64,000 nt of DNA from the NCBI RefSeq assembly GCF_037023145.1, contig NZ_CP146092.1, positions 1,550,001 to 1,614,000 on the forward strand, read 5' to 3'. Both the position numbers and the translations under genes were made by a program. Position 1 is the stretch's first letter. Each line of letters starts with the position of its first letter. The notes under the pieces were generated by a model. That model ran no database searches. It had not been told where the DNA came from and saw nothing but the letters and a program-made list of their open reading frames with translations. Below are positions 49,539 to 57,535 of this stretch, one piece after another. The stretch comes from Ralstonia sp. RRA. GTDB lineage: Bacteria; Pseudomonadota; Gammaproteobacteria; Burkholderiales; Burkholderiaceae.

Positions 49539-50189
49539 CTATACAGAAATCGGGTGCCCTACCGTCTGCGCCAGCACCGGCATCTCATCCTCATTGAGTG
49601 ACAGGGCCTCGGCCAACAGCCTGTGGTTGAGCCACCCACGTACCACGCACGCCAGCCCGGCCGAAGCGCAGTACAGCGATACGTTCTGCGAGATCGCACC
49701 CGCTGCAACGCCTGAGAACGTCTCGCGCTGCGATTGCGGCATCTGGTCCGCGCGTGCGTGATTGACCACGTACACCAGATCCAGGGGCGCCGTGCCGACA
49801 AAGTCCTGATAGCCCGTCAGGTTGCGTGCGTCCACGGCGTGCTTGAGCCGCAGGCGGTGCGGCTCCGGTTCATAGCGATAGACGCCCTCGGGCAGCGCAA
49901 CGTAGATGTCGACCTCGTTCAGGCCGTGCGCCGACGGCGCGGTGTGTCCGCCTGTCTCGGGTCGGTTGATGCCATCCGCCGCCCATAGCAGCTCACTAAG
50001 CTGCTGGAGCGAGAGCGGGGTCTGTGCAAACGCGCGCACGCTCTTGCGCTTGGCCAACGCGGTCATCAACACCGTGCCGCCACCCAGATGCGGCGGCGGC
50101 AGCGCAATGGCGGCAGGTGCGGTATGCGCGGTCGGCTTGGGCAGCGCACCATGCACCGGTGCATAGGAAAGAAGCATCGCTTCGCTCAT
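49539..50189 (-). CDS. Nitroreductase family protein (SagB/ThcOx-like)
   Basis: 216 residues. FMN-binding nitroreductase fold: KRKSVRAFAQTPLSLQQLSELLWAADGINRP, TAPSAHGLNEVDIYVAL, ISQNVSLYCASAGLACVVRGW. The SagB-like subgroup carries out flavin oxidations or reductions; the substrate is unknown. Nitroreductases (Acg and relatives) are prominent in the DosR regulon. First gene of its unit, under a perfect FNR-like box. Confidence 0.88.
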   Translation of the reverse strand: MSEAMLLSYAPVHGALPKPTAHTAPAAIALPPPHLGGGTVLMTALAKRKSVRAFAQTPLSLQQLSELLWAADGINRPETGGHTAPSAHGLNEVDIYVALPEGVYRYEPEPHRLRLKHAVDARNLTGYQDFVGTAPLDLVYVVNHARADQMPQSQRETFSGVAAGAISQNVSLYCASAGLACVVRGWLNHRLLAEALSLNEDEMPVLAQTVGHPISV

Positions 50190-50242
50190 GGCATTGACCT
50201 CAAGAACACGGAAAGATCGGGAGGCATCGCCCGATTGATTCG

Positions 50243-50283
50243 AGCGTAGCCAGCCAGCGCCGTTGGATGTTGATGGGCATCAA
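50243..50283 (-). promoter_or_regulatory. FNR/ANR promoter of the nitroreductase-phbB unit
   Basis: Perfect box TTGATGGGCATCAA at 50270-50283. After 21 bp comes the minus-strand -10 TACGCT (50248-50243), with a predicted start near 50236 and a leader of about 47 nt. Confidence 0.8.
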
Positions 50284-50330
50284 CCGAAACGCCGGTGACC
50301 GAACAACCCGTGGAAAAAAGCGCGATGCGC

Positions 50331-52142
50331 TCAACAGAAGCATGCGGGCCGGCCGTCGGCCTCTTGCATCACGGACAGCACTTCGTCCAATGCAGGATCC
50401 GGCCGGAAGATCGTGATGCCCTTGAGACGAAACTGCCACGCCTGAAAGAGCAACGCCCCCACCTCGGCGTGCGACACCCCGCCCGCGACAAGAACCGTCT
50501 TGGAGATCGAAGCGTCAATGAATGGCTGCAGCGCAGCGACCATGCGTAGATGATCCATACCGGCTACCTGTCTTGCGGTGACGAAGTAGTCGGGTAACGC
50601 AGCGTGGTCTCCGTGCAAGGCCCGGAAGCATCGATAGGCGTGGTTCTCGATACGCAAGTGCTGCGGCGGGCCATGTTGAACGCGCACGCGCCGCTCATAC
50701 GTCCAGTCAAAGGCCGGTTCGATGCCGCTGGAACAGTTGCCGCCAAAAGCCAGGCTCACGCTGCCAGTGGGCGCCAGCGACAGCAGATGACTGTTGCGCA
50801 ATCCGTGGCGGGCGATGGCATTGCGCACGGCGCCAGGCAGGTGAGTCGCGAAATGCCCAGGTGCGAGGCTGCGCTCGGCCCGGAACAGCGGGTAGGCCCC
50901 ACGTTCCTGTGCCAGTGCGGCAGACGCCGCGTAAGCGCCATCGCGCAAGCACCGTCCAATCTGGGTTGCAAGGTTGCGCGCTTCGGGGGCATCGTAGGGT
51001 AGGCGCATCATCGTCAGCGCGTCGGCCAGACCGGTCACGCCCACGCCGATCCTGCGCTTGGCGCGCGCCTCATGCATGTGCTCGGGCAACGGCCAGCGCG
51101 TGATGTCGATCGCGTTGTCGAGCATCCTCACCTGTACCTGCACCGACCGGCTCAGCCCGACAAAGTCGAACATCGGTTGCCCGCTCACTCCAAACGGGCA
51201 CTCGACCCAACGGGACAAATCGATCGGGCCCAGCACGCAACTGCCCCAAGGCGGCAAGGGCTGTTCACCACAAGGATTGGTCGCGGCAATGGTTTCAACT
51301 TCGGCGAGGTCGTCTGCCGCGTGAATGGTGTCGATGAACAGAAGCCCAGGCTCCGCACTGTGATGCGCGGCCTCGACAACCATGCGCCACAGTTGCCGTG
51401 CGGGCAGTGTTGCGTAGCACCAGTTGCCGCTGCGCAACTGGTGGGCACCGGCCGCGCGCGTTGTCGCATCGGGCTCGGCGCAATGTTGCAGGCGCCACAA
51501 CGCATCGTCGGCAACCGCCTGCATGAAGGCGTCTGTCACGGCAACCGATACGTTGAAGGTCGTCCAGCGCTTGCGCCCACGTTTGGCGCAGACAAACAAG
51601 GCAAGATCGGGATGATCACAGCGCAGCACGGCCATCTGCGCACCACCGCGCGTGTCGGACAATGCGAGCGACTTGCAAGCGTGGTCGAAGCGCTCGATGA
51701 CGTCGCACACGCTGCCGGTGCCAACCTTCGCCTGCAGCGCAGCGCGTGGCGCGACGGGCGAGAAGTCGTAGCCTACGCCGCCACCCATGCGCAGCGTGAC
51801 CTGCACCTGTGCCAATGCCCGGTCTACATCGCCGGCGCCCGCAATCTGCACACCGGGGCCGACGATCGGTTGCACGAAGCAATTGACCATCGTGGCCTGC
51901 CTGGCCACACCGGCATTCGCCATGATGCGCCCCGCCCCGATGGCGCCATGCAACATGTTGGCGTAGAACAGCCGCGCAAAGTGTGCGCGTCGCTCGGGCG
52001 CTTCTGCAGCGGCCAATGCATGGGCGACCCTTCTGAAGACCTGTTCGCGCGTCGACTCGCCAGGCGCGAGATAGCGGTCTGCCAGCACAGCAGCACAGAC
52101 GGGAGGCAACACCTCTGACGCAATCCGCATCTCGGCCCCCAT
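50331..52142 (-). CDS. nrdJ: Adenosylcobalamin-dependent (class II) ribonucleotide reductase, short form
   Basis: 603 residues. Class II features are FYANMLHGAIGAGRIMANAG, TMVNCFVQPI, MGGGVGYDFS, NPCGEQPLPPWGSCVLG (active-site Cys), and LAPTGSVSLAFGGNCSSGIEP. The C-terminal CxC (ACFC) is the thioredoxin-exchanged pair. There is no N-terminal ATP-cone, so allosteric activity control is probably lost. It makes deoxynucleotides without oxygen, as NrdZ does in the DosR regulon. The ATG at 52142 follows GGGAGGCCATTGTC; the open frame upstream is not coding. It lies 107 bp after adh and is probably co-transcribed. Confidence 0.9.
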   Translation of the reverse strand: MGAEMRIASEVLPPVCAAVLADRYLAPGESTREQVFRRVAHALAAAEAPERRAHFARLFYANMLHGAIGAGRIMANAGVARQATMVNCFVQPIVGPGVQIAGAGDVDRALAQVQVTLRMGGGVGYDFSPVAPRAALQAKVGTGSVCDVIERFDHACKSLALSDTRGGAQMAVLRCDHPDLALFVCAKRGRKRWTTFNVSVAVTDAFMQAVADDALWRLQHCAEPDATTRAAGAHQLRSGNWCYATLPARQLWRMVVEAAHHSAEPGLLFIDTIHAADDLAEVETIAATNPCGEQPLPPWGSCVLGPIDLSRWVECPFGVSGQPMFDFVGLSRSVQVQVRMLDNAIDITRWPLPEHMHEARAKRRIGVGVTGLADALTMMRLPYDAPEARNLATQIGRCLRDGAYAASAALAQERGAYPLFRAERSLAPGHFATHLPGAVRNAIARHGLRNSHLLSLAPTGSVSLAFGGNCSSGIEPAFDWTYERRVRVQHGPPQHLRIENHAYRCFRALHGDHAALPDYFVTARQVAGMDHLRMVAALQPFIDASISKTVLVAGGVSHAEVGALLFQAWQFRLKGITIFRPDPALDEVLSVMQEADGRPACFC

Positions 52143-52249
52143 GACAATGGCCTCCCTGGGCAAGGACACCAGCGGCGTCAGCCTGTGCGTGGTGCTCCCG
52201 CCGGGTGGGACGTGCACGACCCTCCGTAGCCGCTGTCCACCCGGGTGCC

Positions 52250-53287
52250 CTACGCGGCGATGATGACCTTGAGTGCATGTGACTCCCCCGCGTTGCGGAA
52301 GGTGTCGTAGGCGGAGAGGATGTCGTCCAGCTTGAACCGGTGCGTGATGAGTTGCCCCGGTTGGAGCTTGCCTGCGCGCACTGTCTTCAGCAGCATCGGC
52401 GTGCTCACCGTATCGACCAGTCGCGTGGTGATGGCGACGTTCTGGCTCCACAGTGTCTCCAGATGGAGATCCGCCTTCACGCCGTGCACGCCAATATTGG
52501 CAATCACGCCGCCCGGTGCAACAAGATCCTGGCACAGCTCGAACGTGGCAGGCACGCCCACCGCCTCGATCGCGCAATCCACGCCCACGCCATCCGTCAG
52601 CTTCTTGACCGCGGCAACCGCATCTTCACTGGTGACGTTGATGCACGCACTCGCGCCCAGCCGACTCGCCACCTCCAGGCGCGCTGCGTTGGTGTCGATC
52701 AGGATGAGTTGGGCAGGCGAGTAGAACTGGGCGGTCAGCAGCGAGGCCAACCCGATGGGCCCGGCGCCGACAATCGCCACAGTGCTGCCCGGCTGCACGC
52801 GACCGTTCAGGACGCCGCATTCGAAGCCGGTCGGGAAGATGTCAGACAGCATGACCAGCGCCTCTTCGTCGATACCCGGCGGCAGCTTATAGAGACTGGT
52901 TTCTGCGTGCGGTATCCGGACGTACTCAGCCTGCACGCCATCGATGCGGTTCCCCAGGATCCAACCTCCCGTCTCGCAATGCGAATACATGCCGCGTCGG
53001 CAGTTCGCACATTTGCCGCACGAAGAAATGCACGAGATCAGCACGTGATCGCCTGGCTTGAGCGACGTCACGGCGGCGCCGACAGACTCGACCACGCCAA
53101 CACCTTCATGCCCCAGCGTACGCCCGGGTTCGCAGGTGGGCACATCGCCCTTGATGATGTGCAGATCGGTCCCGCAGATTGTCGTCAGCGTCACACGGAC
53201 CACGGCGTCACTGGGCGCTTGCAACTCGGGCTTCGGCTTGTCTGCCAGTGAGATCTTGCCGGGGCCGTCATAGACCAGTGCTTTCAT
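52250..53287 (-). CDS. Zinc-dependent alcohol dehydrogenase
   Basis: 345 residues, MDR family: catalytic-zinc residues in ICGTDLHIIKGDVP and GHEGVGVV, structural-zinc cysteines in CGKCANCRRGMYSHC, and NAD(P) fold VGAGPIGLASL. It resembles the lxa/secondary-alcohol and Thr-dehydrogenase-like group; it could regenerate NAD+ by reducing acetaldehyde or another carbonyl under low oxygen. The ATG at 53287 follows AAGGGATGATCTCC. It is divergent from the APH-kinase gene, with a shared FNR-like box between them. Confidence 0.92.
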   Translation of the reverse strand: MKALVYDGPGKISLADKPKPELQAPSDAVVRVTLTTICGTDLHIIKGDVPTCEPGRTLGHEGVGVVESVGAAVTSLKPGDHVLISCISSCGKCANCRRGMYSHCETGGWILGNRIDGVQAEYVRIPHAETSLYKLPPGIDEEALVMLSDIFPTGFECGVLNGRVQPGSTVAIVGAGPIGLASLLTAQFYSPAQLILIDTNAARLEVASRLGASACINVTSEDAVAAVKKLTDGVGVDCAIEAVGVPATFELCQDLVAPGGVIANIGVHGVKADLHLETLWSQNVAITTRLVDTVSTPMLLKTVRAGKLQPGQLITHRFKLDDILSAYDTFRNAGESHALKVIIAA

Positions 53288-53315
53288 GGAGATCATCCCT
53301 TGGAGTAGAGATTCC

Positions 53316-53384
53316 ATGCTAGGCAACAGCCTCGCCCGACCATTGATCTGCATCAGGTACACAAAACCAGGGCTGATCGATATT
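53316..53384. promoter_or_regulatory. Shared divergent FNR/ANR promoter (adh-nrdJ and APH-kinase)
   Basis: Box TTGATCTGCATCAG at 53343-53356, one mismatch. On the minus side TAGCAT (53321-53316) lies 21 bp away, predicting a start near 53309. On the plus side GATATT (53379-53384) lies 22 bp away, predicting a start near 53391. One site can serve both directions. Confidence 0.75.
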
Positions 53385-53403
53385 GGTCTGCAGGAGGCGA
53401 CAC

Positions 53404-54963
53404 ATGCGCATGGCCGAACGCCCGAGCCCGACCTCAGCCACCCAGATTGCCGAAGCACTCCCCGCGTGCATGCTCGATGCGCGCGCGTATCCGCATCCGG
53501 CAACCCATCTTCGGATGATCGAAACGCATCTGTCGTGGGTATTCCTGGCGGGGGCGTTTGCGTACAAGGTGCGCAAGCCGGTCACGCTCGATTTCGTCAA
53601 TTTCGGGTCTCTCGCCGCCCGCCGTGCCGACTGCGACGAGGAATGGCGGCTCAACCGCCAACTCGCGCCAGACCTGTACCTTGGTGTGGTGCCGATCTCG
53701 CGCGATGCGGTCAGTGGTGCCGTGCATGTGAACGGACACGGCGAGCCTTTCGACTACGCAGTGTGCATGCGACGCTTCCACCAGCGCGATGTGCTGAGCG
53801 AGATGGCACGCAACCAGCAGCTCGGCCCCGAAACCATCGACCCACTGGCCGACCTGATCGCAGACTTTCATGGCGCAGCGCCAGTTGCGCCTCCGAGCTC
53901 CGATTACGGAACCCCGGCACGCATCCGGCGCACGCTTGAGGACTGCGCGGCCGGAGTCGCTGCGTTGAGCACGGACGCGCAACGAACATCGGCAACCCTA
54001 TCGTTGCTGCGCCAGCATGCAGACCGGCTCGACAAAGCCTTTGCGTCACGCCGGCGCACCGGACACATTCGAGAATGTCATGGCGACCTCCATCTGGGCA
54101 ACATCGTCATGGTCGAGGGAAGACCCACGCCATTCGACCGCCTGGAGTTCTCTGCGCCGCTGCGCTGGATTGACACCATGTACGACGTCGCGTTCCTGTT
54201 CATGGATCTTGTAGCGTCGGGGCTTGCCGGCCTGGCTTACCGCCTGATCAACCGCTACCTCGAACGTTGCGGAGACTATGGCGGGCTCGCAGTCCTGCCC
54301 TTCTACGCGGCCATGCGGGCACTGGTGCGCGCCCGCGTGCTGCTCGAACGGGCCCACCAACTAGAGAACGACCCTGAATTGGCGGCGCCACACCGAGACG
54401 AAGCGCACCGACTGCTTGACCTGGCGCGCGACCTGCTCAGTCGGAGCGACGGTTGCATCATCCTCATGCATGGCCTGTCAGGCAGCGGAAAATCGACCCA
54501 GGCGGCGCAGTTGATGGAAGCGGAGTGCATGATCCGCGTGCGTTCCGATGCTGAACGACGCCGCGGTATCTGTGCCAACGCAGTTGATCGCTACGCGTCA
54601 CACGCAATCGACCAGACGTATCGACGTGTAGCGGCCATCTGCAGGATCGGCGTGCGTGCCGGCTTTCCCATGATTGCCGACGCCACGTTCCTGGCGCATG
54701 GCCAGCGCAGCCGGTTCTTTACGTTGGCGAGGCGCCTTGGTGCGCCCTTCGCCATCGTGGATTGCGCTGCCGAACCGGAGGTCCTGCGGGTGCGTATCCG
54801 CGCCAGAATGCACGCAGGCCGGGACGCTTCTGAAGCCGATCTTTCCGTACTGGATGCCCAGATGGCCACACAGCAGCCGTTGACTGCGGAAGAGCGCACC
54901 TACGTGATTCGATGCGCCACGCGCCCGCTGCTTCCCTCGCTCGGGCGCGTGCGAGTCACGTAG
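53404..54963 (+). CDS. APH-like kinase fused to a P-loop kinase domain
   Basis: 519 residues. The N-terminal half is an aminoglycoside-phosphotransferase/choline-kinase fold (WVFLAGAFAYKVRKPVTLDF, catalytic CHGDLHLGN). The C-terminal half, from about residue 350, is a P-loop kinase (MHGLSGSGKSTQAAQL). The arrangement is that of Rv2004c of the DosR regulon and of lxa-locus proteins. The substrate is unknown; the metal-binding Asp of the APH fold appears in PFDRLEF. The ATG at 53404 follows AGGAGGCGACAC. Confidence 0.88.
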   Translation: MRMAERPSPTSATQIAEALPACMLDARAYPHPATHLRMIETHLSWVFLAGAFAYKVRKPVTLDFVNFGSLAARRADCDEEWRLNRQLAPDLYLGVVPISRDAVSGAVHVNGHGEPFDYAVCMRRFHQRDVLSEMARNQQLGPETIDPLADLIADFHGAAPVAPPSSDYGTPARIRRTLEDCAAGVAALSTDAQRTSATLSLLRQHADRLDKAFASRRRTGHIRECHGDLHLGNIVMVEGRPTPFDRLEFSAPLRWIDTMYDVAFLFMDLVASGLAGLAYRLINRYLERCGDYGGLAVLPFYAAMRALVRARVLLERAHQLENDPELAAPHRDEAHRLLDLARDLLSRSDGCIILMHGLSGSGKSTQAAQLMEAECMIRVRSDAERRRGICANAVDRYASHAIDQTYRRVAAICRIGVRAGFPMIADATFLAHGQRSRFFTLARRLGAPFAIVDCAAEPEVLRVRIRARMHAGRDASEADLSVLDAQMATQQPLTAEERTYVIRCATRPLLPSLGRVRVT

Positions 54964-55027
54964 GCTCCAGGCGGTACGATCGCCCACAGGTTTCTGGCCG
55001 CACCCTCTGATTCGCACAACCACAGAC

Positions 55028-55068
55028 TTGCGCCATATCAATCCACACCTGTGCAAAGTGCCTACGCT
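55028..55068 (+). promoter_or_regulatory. FNR/ANR-like promoter of the second phasin unit
   Basis: TTGCGCCATATCAA at 55028-55041 (minus strand TTGATATGGCGCAA). After 21 bp comes TACGCT (55063-55068), the same -10 as at the nitroreductase promoter. The predicted start is near 55075. Confidence 0.62.
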
Positions 55069-55129
55069 GCATATAGAAGAACCATCGTCCGGCGGGCATC
55101 CAACCTGCCAAGCCCAAATGGAGATCGCA

Positions 55130-55624
55130 ATGCAACAACCTTCAGATATGGCCTGCAACCTCGTCAGTGCTGCAATGCGCGACATGGGGCGCACCGCCGA
55201 ATTTCTTATCGAGGCACAGATTGAGCTCTCTCGCTTGCGCCTGAAGATCGCTGAAGCCGCGTTGGAAGACATGCATGAACTGCAGCACGAGTTGGGTAGC
55301 GCCCATGACTGGACCTCCTTGGCCGCCACGCAAAGCGTGTTCATGAAAATGCAAACAAGCCACAGCGCCAATGCGATGAAGTCGTGGGTCGACTTCGTGA
55401 ACAACCTGCAGGCGGCGTATCTGCGCCAACTGACCGACTGGACCAACCAGGTGCAGCATGCACAAGGACAAACGTCCTCAGCGCAGTTGTTCCAAGCCTC
55501 CACAGATTCGCTGCGGGCATTCTTCGATAGCTTCAATCTGGTAGGCATTCCAGATTCCGAGGCCAAGAAGAAAGTGATGCCGCGATCTGTCGTAGAGAAG
55601 ACGGCGAGCCCGCAGGCCGCCTGA
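55130..55624 (+). CDS. Phasin-family protein 2
   Basis: 164 residues, helical, with FLIEAQIELSRLRLKIAEAALEDMHELQHELG and AQLFQASTDSLRAFFDSFN. The layout is typical of phasins that coat PHB granules; it differs from the phasin at 22333. The ATG at 55130 follows GGAGATCGCA; one at 55118 is possible. It is followed by CBS, hydrolase and phosphoribosyltransferase genes, probably one transcript. Confidence 0.82.
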   Translation: MQQPSDMACNLVSAAMRDMGRTAEFLIEAQIELSRLRLKIAEAALEDMHELQHELGSAHDWTSLAATQSVFMKMQTSHSANAMKSWVDFVNNLQAAYLRQLTDWTNQVQHAQGQTSSAQLFQASTDSLRAFFDSFNLVGIPDSEAKKKVMPRSVVEKTASPQAA

Positions 55625-55645
55625 CCGCCACAAGCAGGAGCCGCC

Positions 55646-56110
55646 ATGCGAGTTCAAGACATCTACTCACACAACGCCGTACACATCCCGCTTTCCTGCA
55701 CGCTTCAGGAGGCGGCGCAGCAGATGCGCCAGAAGCACGTCGGCGCACTGGTGGTGACGGAAAACACCCCCAGCGGCCCGCACGCCATCGGCGTCGTCAC
55801 CGACCGAGACATGGTGCTCGACGCCGTTGCGGTGGGCCTGCATCCAGCCCAGACCTGCGTGGCGGATGTGATGAGCCGCGGCGTGATCAACGTCACGCCA
55901 GATACCAGCCTGAGTGATGCACTGCAGGAGATGCTGTCCGCCGGAGTCCGGCGCGTGGGTGTGACCTCCGATGGGGCATTGGTCGGCGTGCTGTCTCTGG
56001 ACGATGTCCTGAGCGCGATGGCCTCCGAGTGGAGCCTGATTGCACGGCTGGTGCGCAATGAACGTGAGCGCGAAATGACCGGCAGCGTTGAGCCGCCGCT
56101 CAGCGTGTAA
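55646..56110 (+). CDS. CBS-domain pair protein
   Basis: 154 residues, essentially two CBS motifs in tandem (IGVVTDRDMVLDAVAVG, VADVMSRGVINVTPDTSLSDALQEM, LVGVLSLDDVLSAMASEW). Such stand-alone pairs bind adenine nucleotides and act as energy sensors; Hrp1 of the DosR regulon has the same make-up. The ribosome site CAGGAGCCGCC precedes the ATG at 55646. It begins 21 bp after the phasin. Confidence 0.93.
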   Translation: MRVQDIYSHNAVHIPLSCTLQEAAQQMRQKHVGALVVTENTPSGPHAIGVVTDRDMVLDAVAVGLHPAQTCVADVMSRGVINVTPDTSLSDALQEMLSAGVRRVGVTSDGALVGVLSLDDVLSAMASEWSLIARLVRNEREREMTGSVEPPLSV

Positions 56111-56142
56111 GGCCATTGCCGGCCCGTTTCAGGGCGCCCCAC

Positions 56143-56826
56143 ATGAACACCGAAACCCTTTCCCAGCGCACAAGCATCGTTGCCGACGGCGCGGTATTGG
56201 AAGGGCATCTGACCTGCCCCGACAATGCAACCGGCCTGGTGATCTTCGCGCATGGCAGCGGCAGTTCGCAGTGGAGCCCGCGCAACCGGTTTGTCGCCGA
56301 TCAGCTCAATGCGGCAAAGCTGGGGACGCTGCTCTTCGATCTGCTGACCGCCGACGAGGCCGCACACGCTGCATGCCGCTTCGATATCGGCCTGCTTGCA
56401 CAGCGTCTGCGTACTGCCACACACGCTGTTGGCGACATCGCCCGCAAGCGCAAATTGCGCCTCGGGTACTTCGGCGCCAGTACAGGTGCCGCTGCCGCCA
56501 TTCAAGCGGCGGCGTTGCCTGATGATCTGTTCCGGATCGACGCCGTGGTCAGCCGCGGCGGGCGTCCGGATCTGGCCGGCCCACTTGCGCTGGAGCAGCT
56601 TGCCTCCCCCACCCTGCTGATCGTCGGCACCGCAGACCCGGACGTGCTGGATCTCAACCGTCAGGCCCTGAGCCTGATGCGATGCGAGAAGGCCCTGGAG
56701 ACCGTTCCCCACGCCACGCACCTGTTTGAGGAACCCGGTGCACTTGAGCACGTGGCCGCGCTGGCACGCGCCTGGTTTGTACGCTATCTCAGTGAAGAGC
56801 AACCATCCCATCAATACGCGAGGTGA
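56143..56826 (+). CDS. Dienelactone-hydrolase-like alpha/beta hydrolase
   Basis: 227 residues. It has GLVIFAHGSGSS (oxyanion), GYFGASTGAAAA with the nucleophilic Ser, Asp near GTADPDVLD and His in VPHATHLFEEPG. It matches the hydrolase half of Rv0571c, where it is fused to a phosphoribosyltransferase; here the transferase is the next gene, 3 bp away. The ATG at 56143 follows AGGGCGCCCCAC. Substrate unknown. Confidence 0.88.
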   Translation: MNTETLSQRTSIVADGAVLEGHLTCPDNATGLVIFAHGSGSSQWSPRNRFVADQLNAAKLGTLLFDLLTADEAAHAACRFDIGLLAQRLRTATHAVGDIARKRKLRLGYFGASTGAAAAIQAAALPDDLFRIDAVVSRGGRPDLAGPLALEQLASPTLLIVGTADPDVLDLNRQALSLMRCEKALETVPHATHLFEEPGALEHVAALARAWFVRYLSEEQPSHQYAR

Positions 56827-56829
56827 GCC

Positions 56830-57480
56830 ATGCGGTTCAAAGACCGGTTGGACGCGGGGCGCCACCTCGCGGTTGCGCTGGACAAGTACAGGGGCAGTCA
56901 TCCGCTGGTGCTCGCCATCCCACGGGGCGCTGTTCCCATGGGCCAGCTCATTGCAACGGCGCTGGACGGCGAGTTGGATGTGATTCTCGTCCGCAAGATC
57001 GCCGCACCTTTCGACCCCGAGTTTGCCGTGGGCGCTGTTGCAGAGAATGGCTGGACGTATGTTGCACCGTATGCGGCACATGCCGGTGCCGACACCCACT
57101 ACCTTGAGCAGGAAAAGGCCGTGCAGATGGACGTCATCCACCGGCGGCGCGCGCTCTACACACCCCGGCGTAGTCCGCACGACGTCATGGGACGTGTCGT
57201 GATCGTGGTGGACGATGGCCTGGCGACGGGCGCCTCCATGAAGGCCGCGTTGCACGCTGTGCGGCAACTCCAACCCAAATGGTTGGTCTGCGCCGTTCCG
57301 GTGGCAGCCCCGGACAGCCTTGAAGATATTCGCCCGTTGGCTGACGAGGTTGTCTGCCTCTATGCCCCACCGGGCTTCCGCGCGGTCGGCATGTACTACG
57401 GCGATCTTCCTCAGATTGAGGATGCTCAAGTGTGCGCAGCGCTCAATGCTGCGCGGCACGATGAGAACACGCCTGGCTGA
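56830..57480 (+). CDS. Phosphoribosyltransferase-domain protein
   Basis: 216 residues. Type I PRTase: LAIPRGAVPMG, LDVILVRKIAAPFDPEFAVGAVAENG, and the PRPP loop VVVDDGLATGASMKAAL. Substrate unknown. It is coupled to the preceding hydrolase gene. This is the same pair as the two halves of Rv0571c. Last gene of the unit. Confidence 0.9.
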   Translation: MRFKDRLDAGRHLAVALDKYRGSHPLVLAIPRGAVPMGQLIATALDGELDVILVRKIAAPFDPEFAVGAVAENGWTYVAPYAAHAGADTHYLEQEKAVQMDVIHRRRALYTPRRSPHDVMGRVVIVVDDGLATGASMKAALHAVRQLQPKWLVCAVPVAAPDSLEDIRPLADEVVCLYAPPGFRAVGMYYGDLPQIEDAQVCAALNAARHDENTPG

Positions 57481-57535
57481 AGAGTCTGGCAGGTGAGTCG
57501 ATCAGCCCCTTAGCAGACAAGGCGCAACACAAGGC

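Noticed and set aside
52143..52577. N-terminal extension of the ribonucleotide reductase frame
   Set aside because: The extra residues are Arg/Gly-rich and overlap the end of the alcohol dehydrogenase gene; the ATG at 52142 has GGGAGG and begins the family-like sequence.
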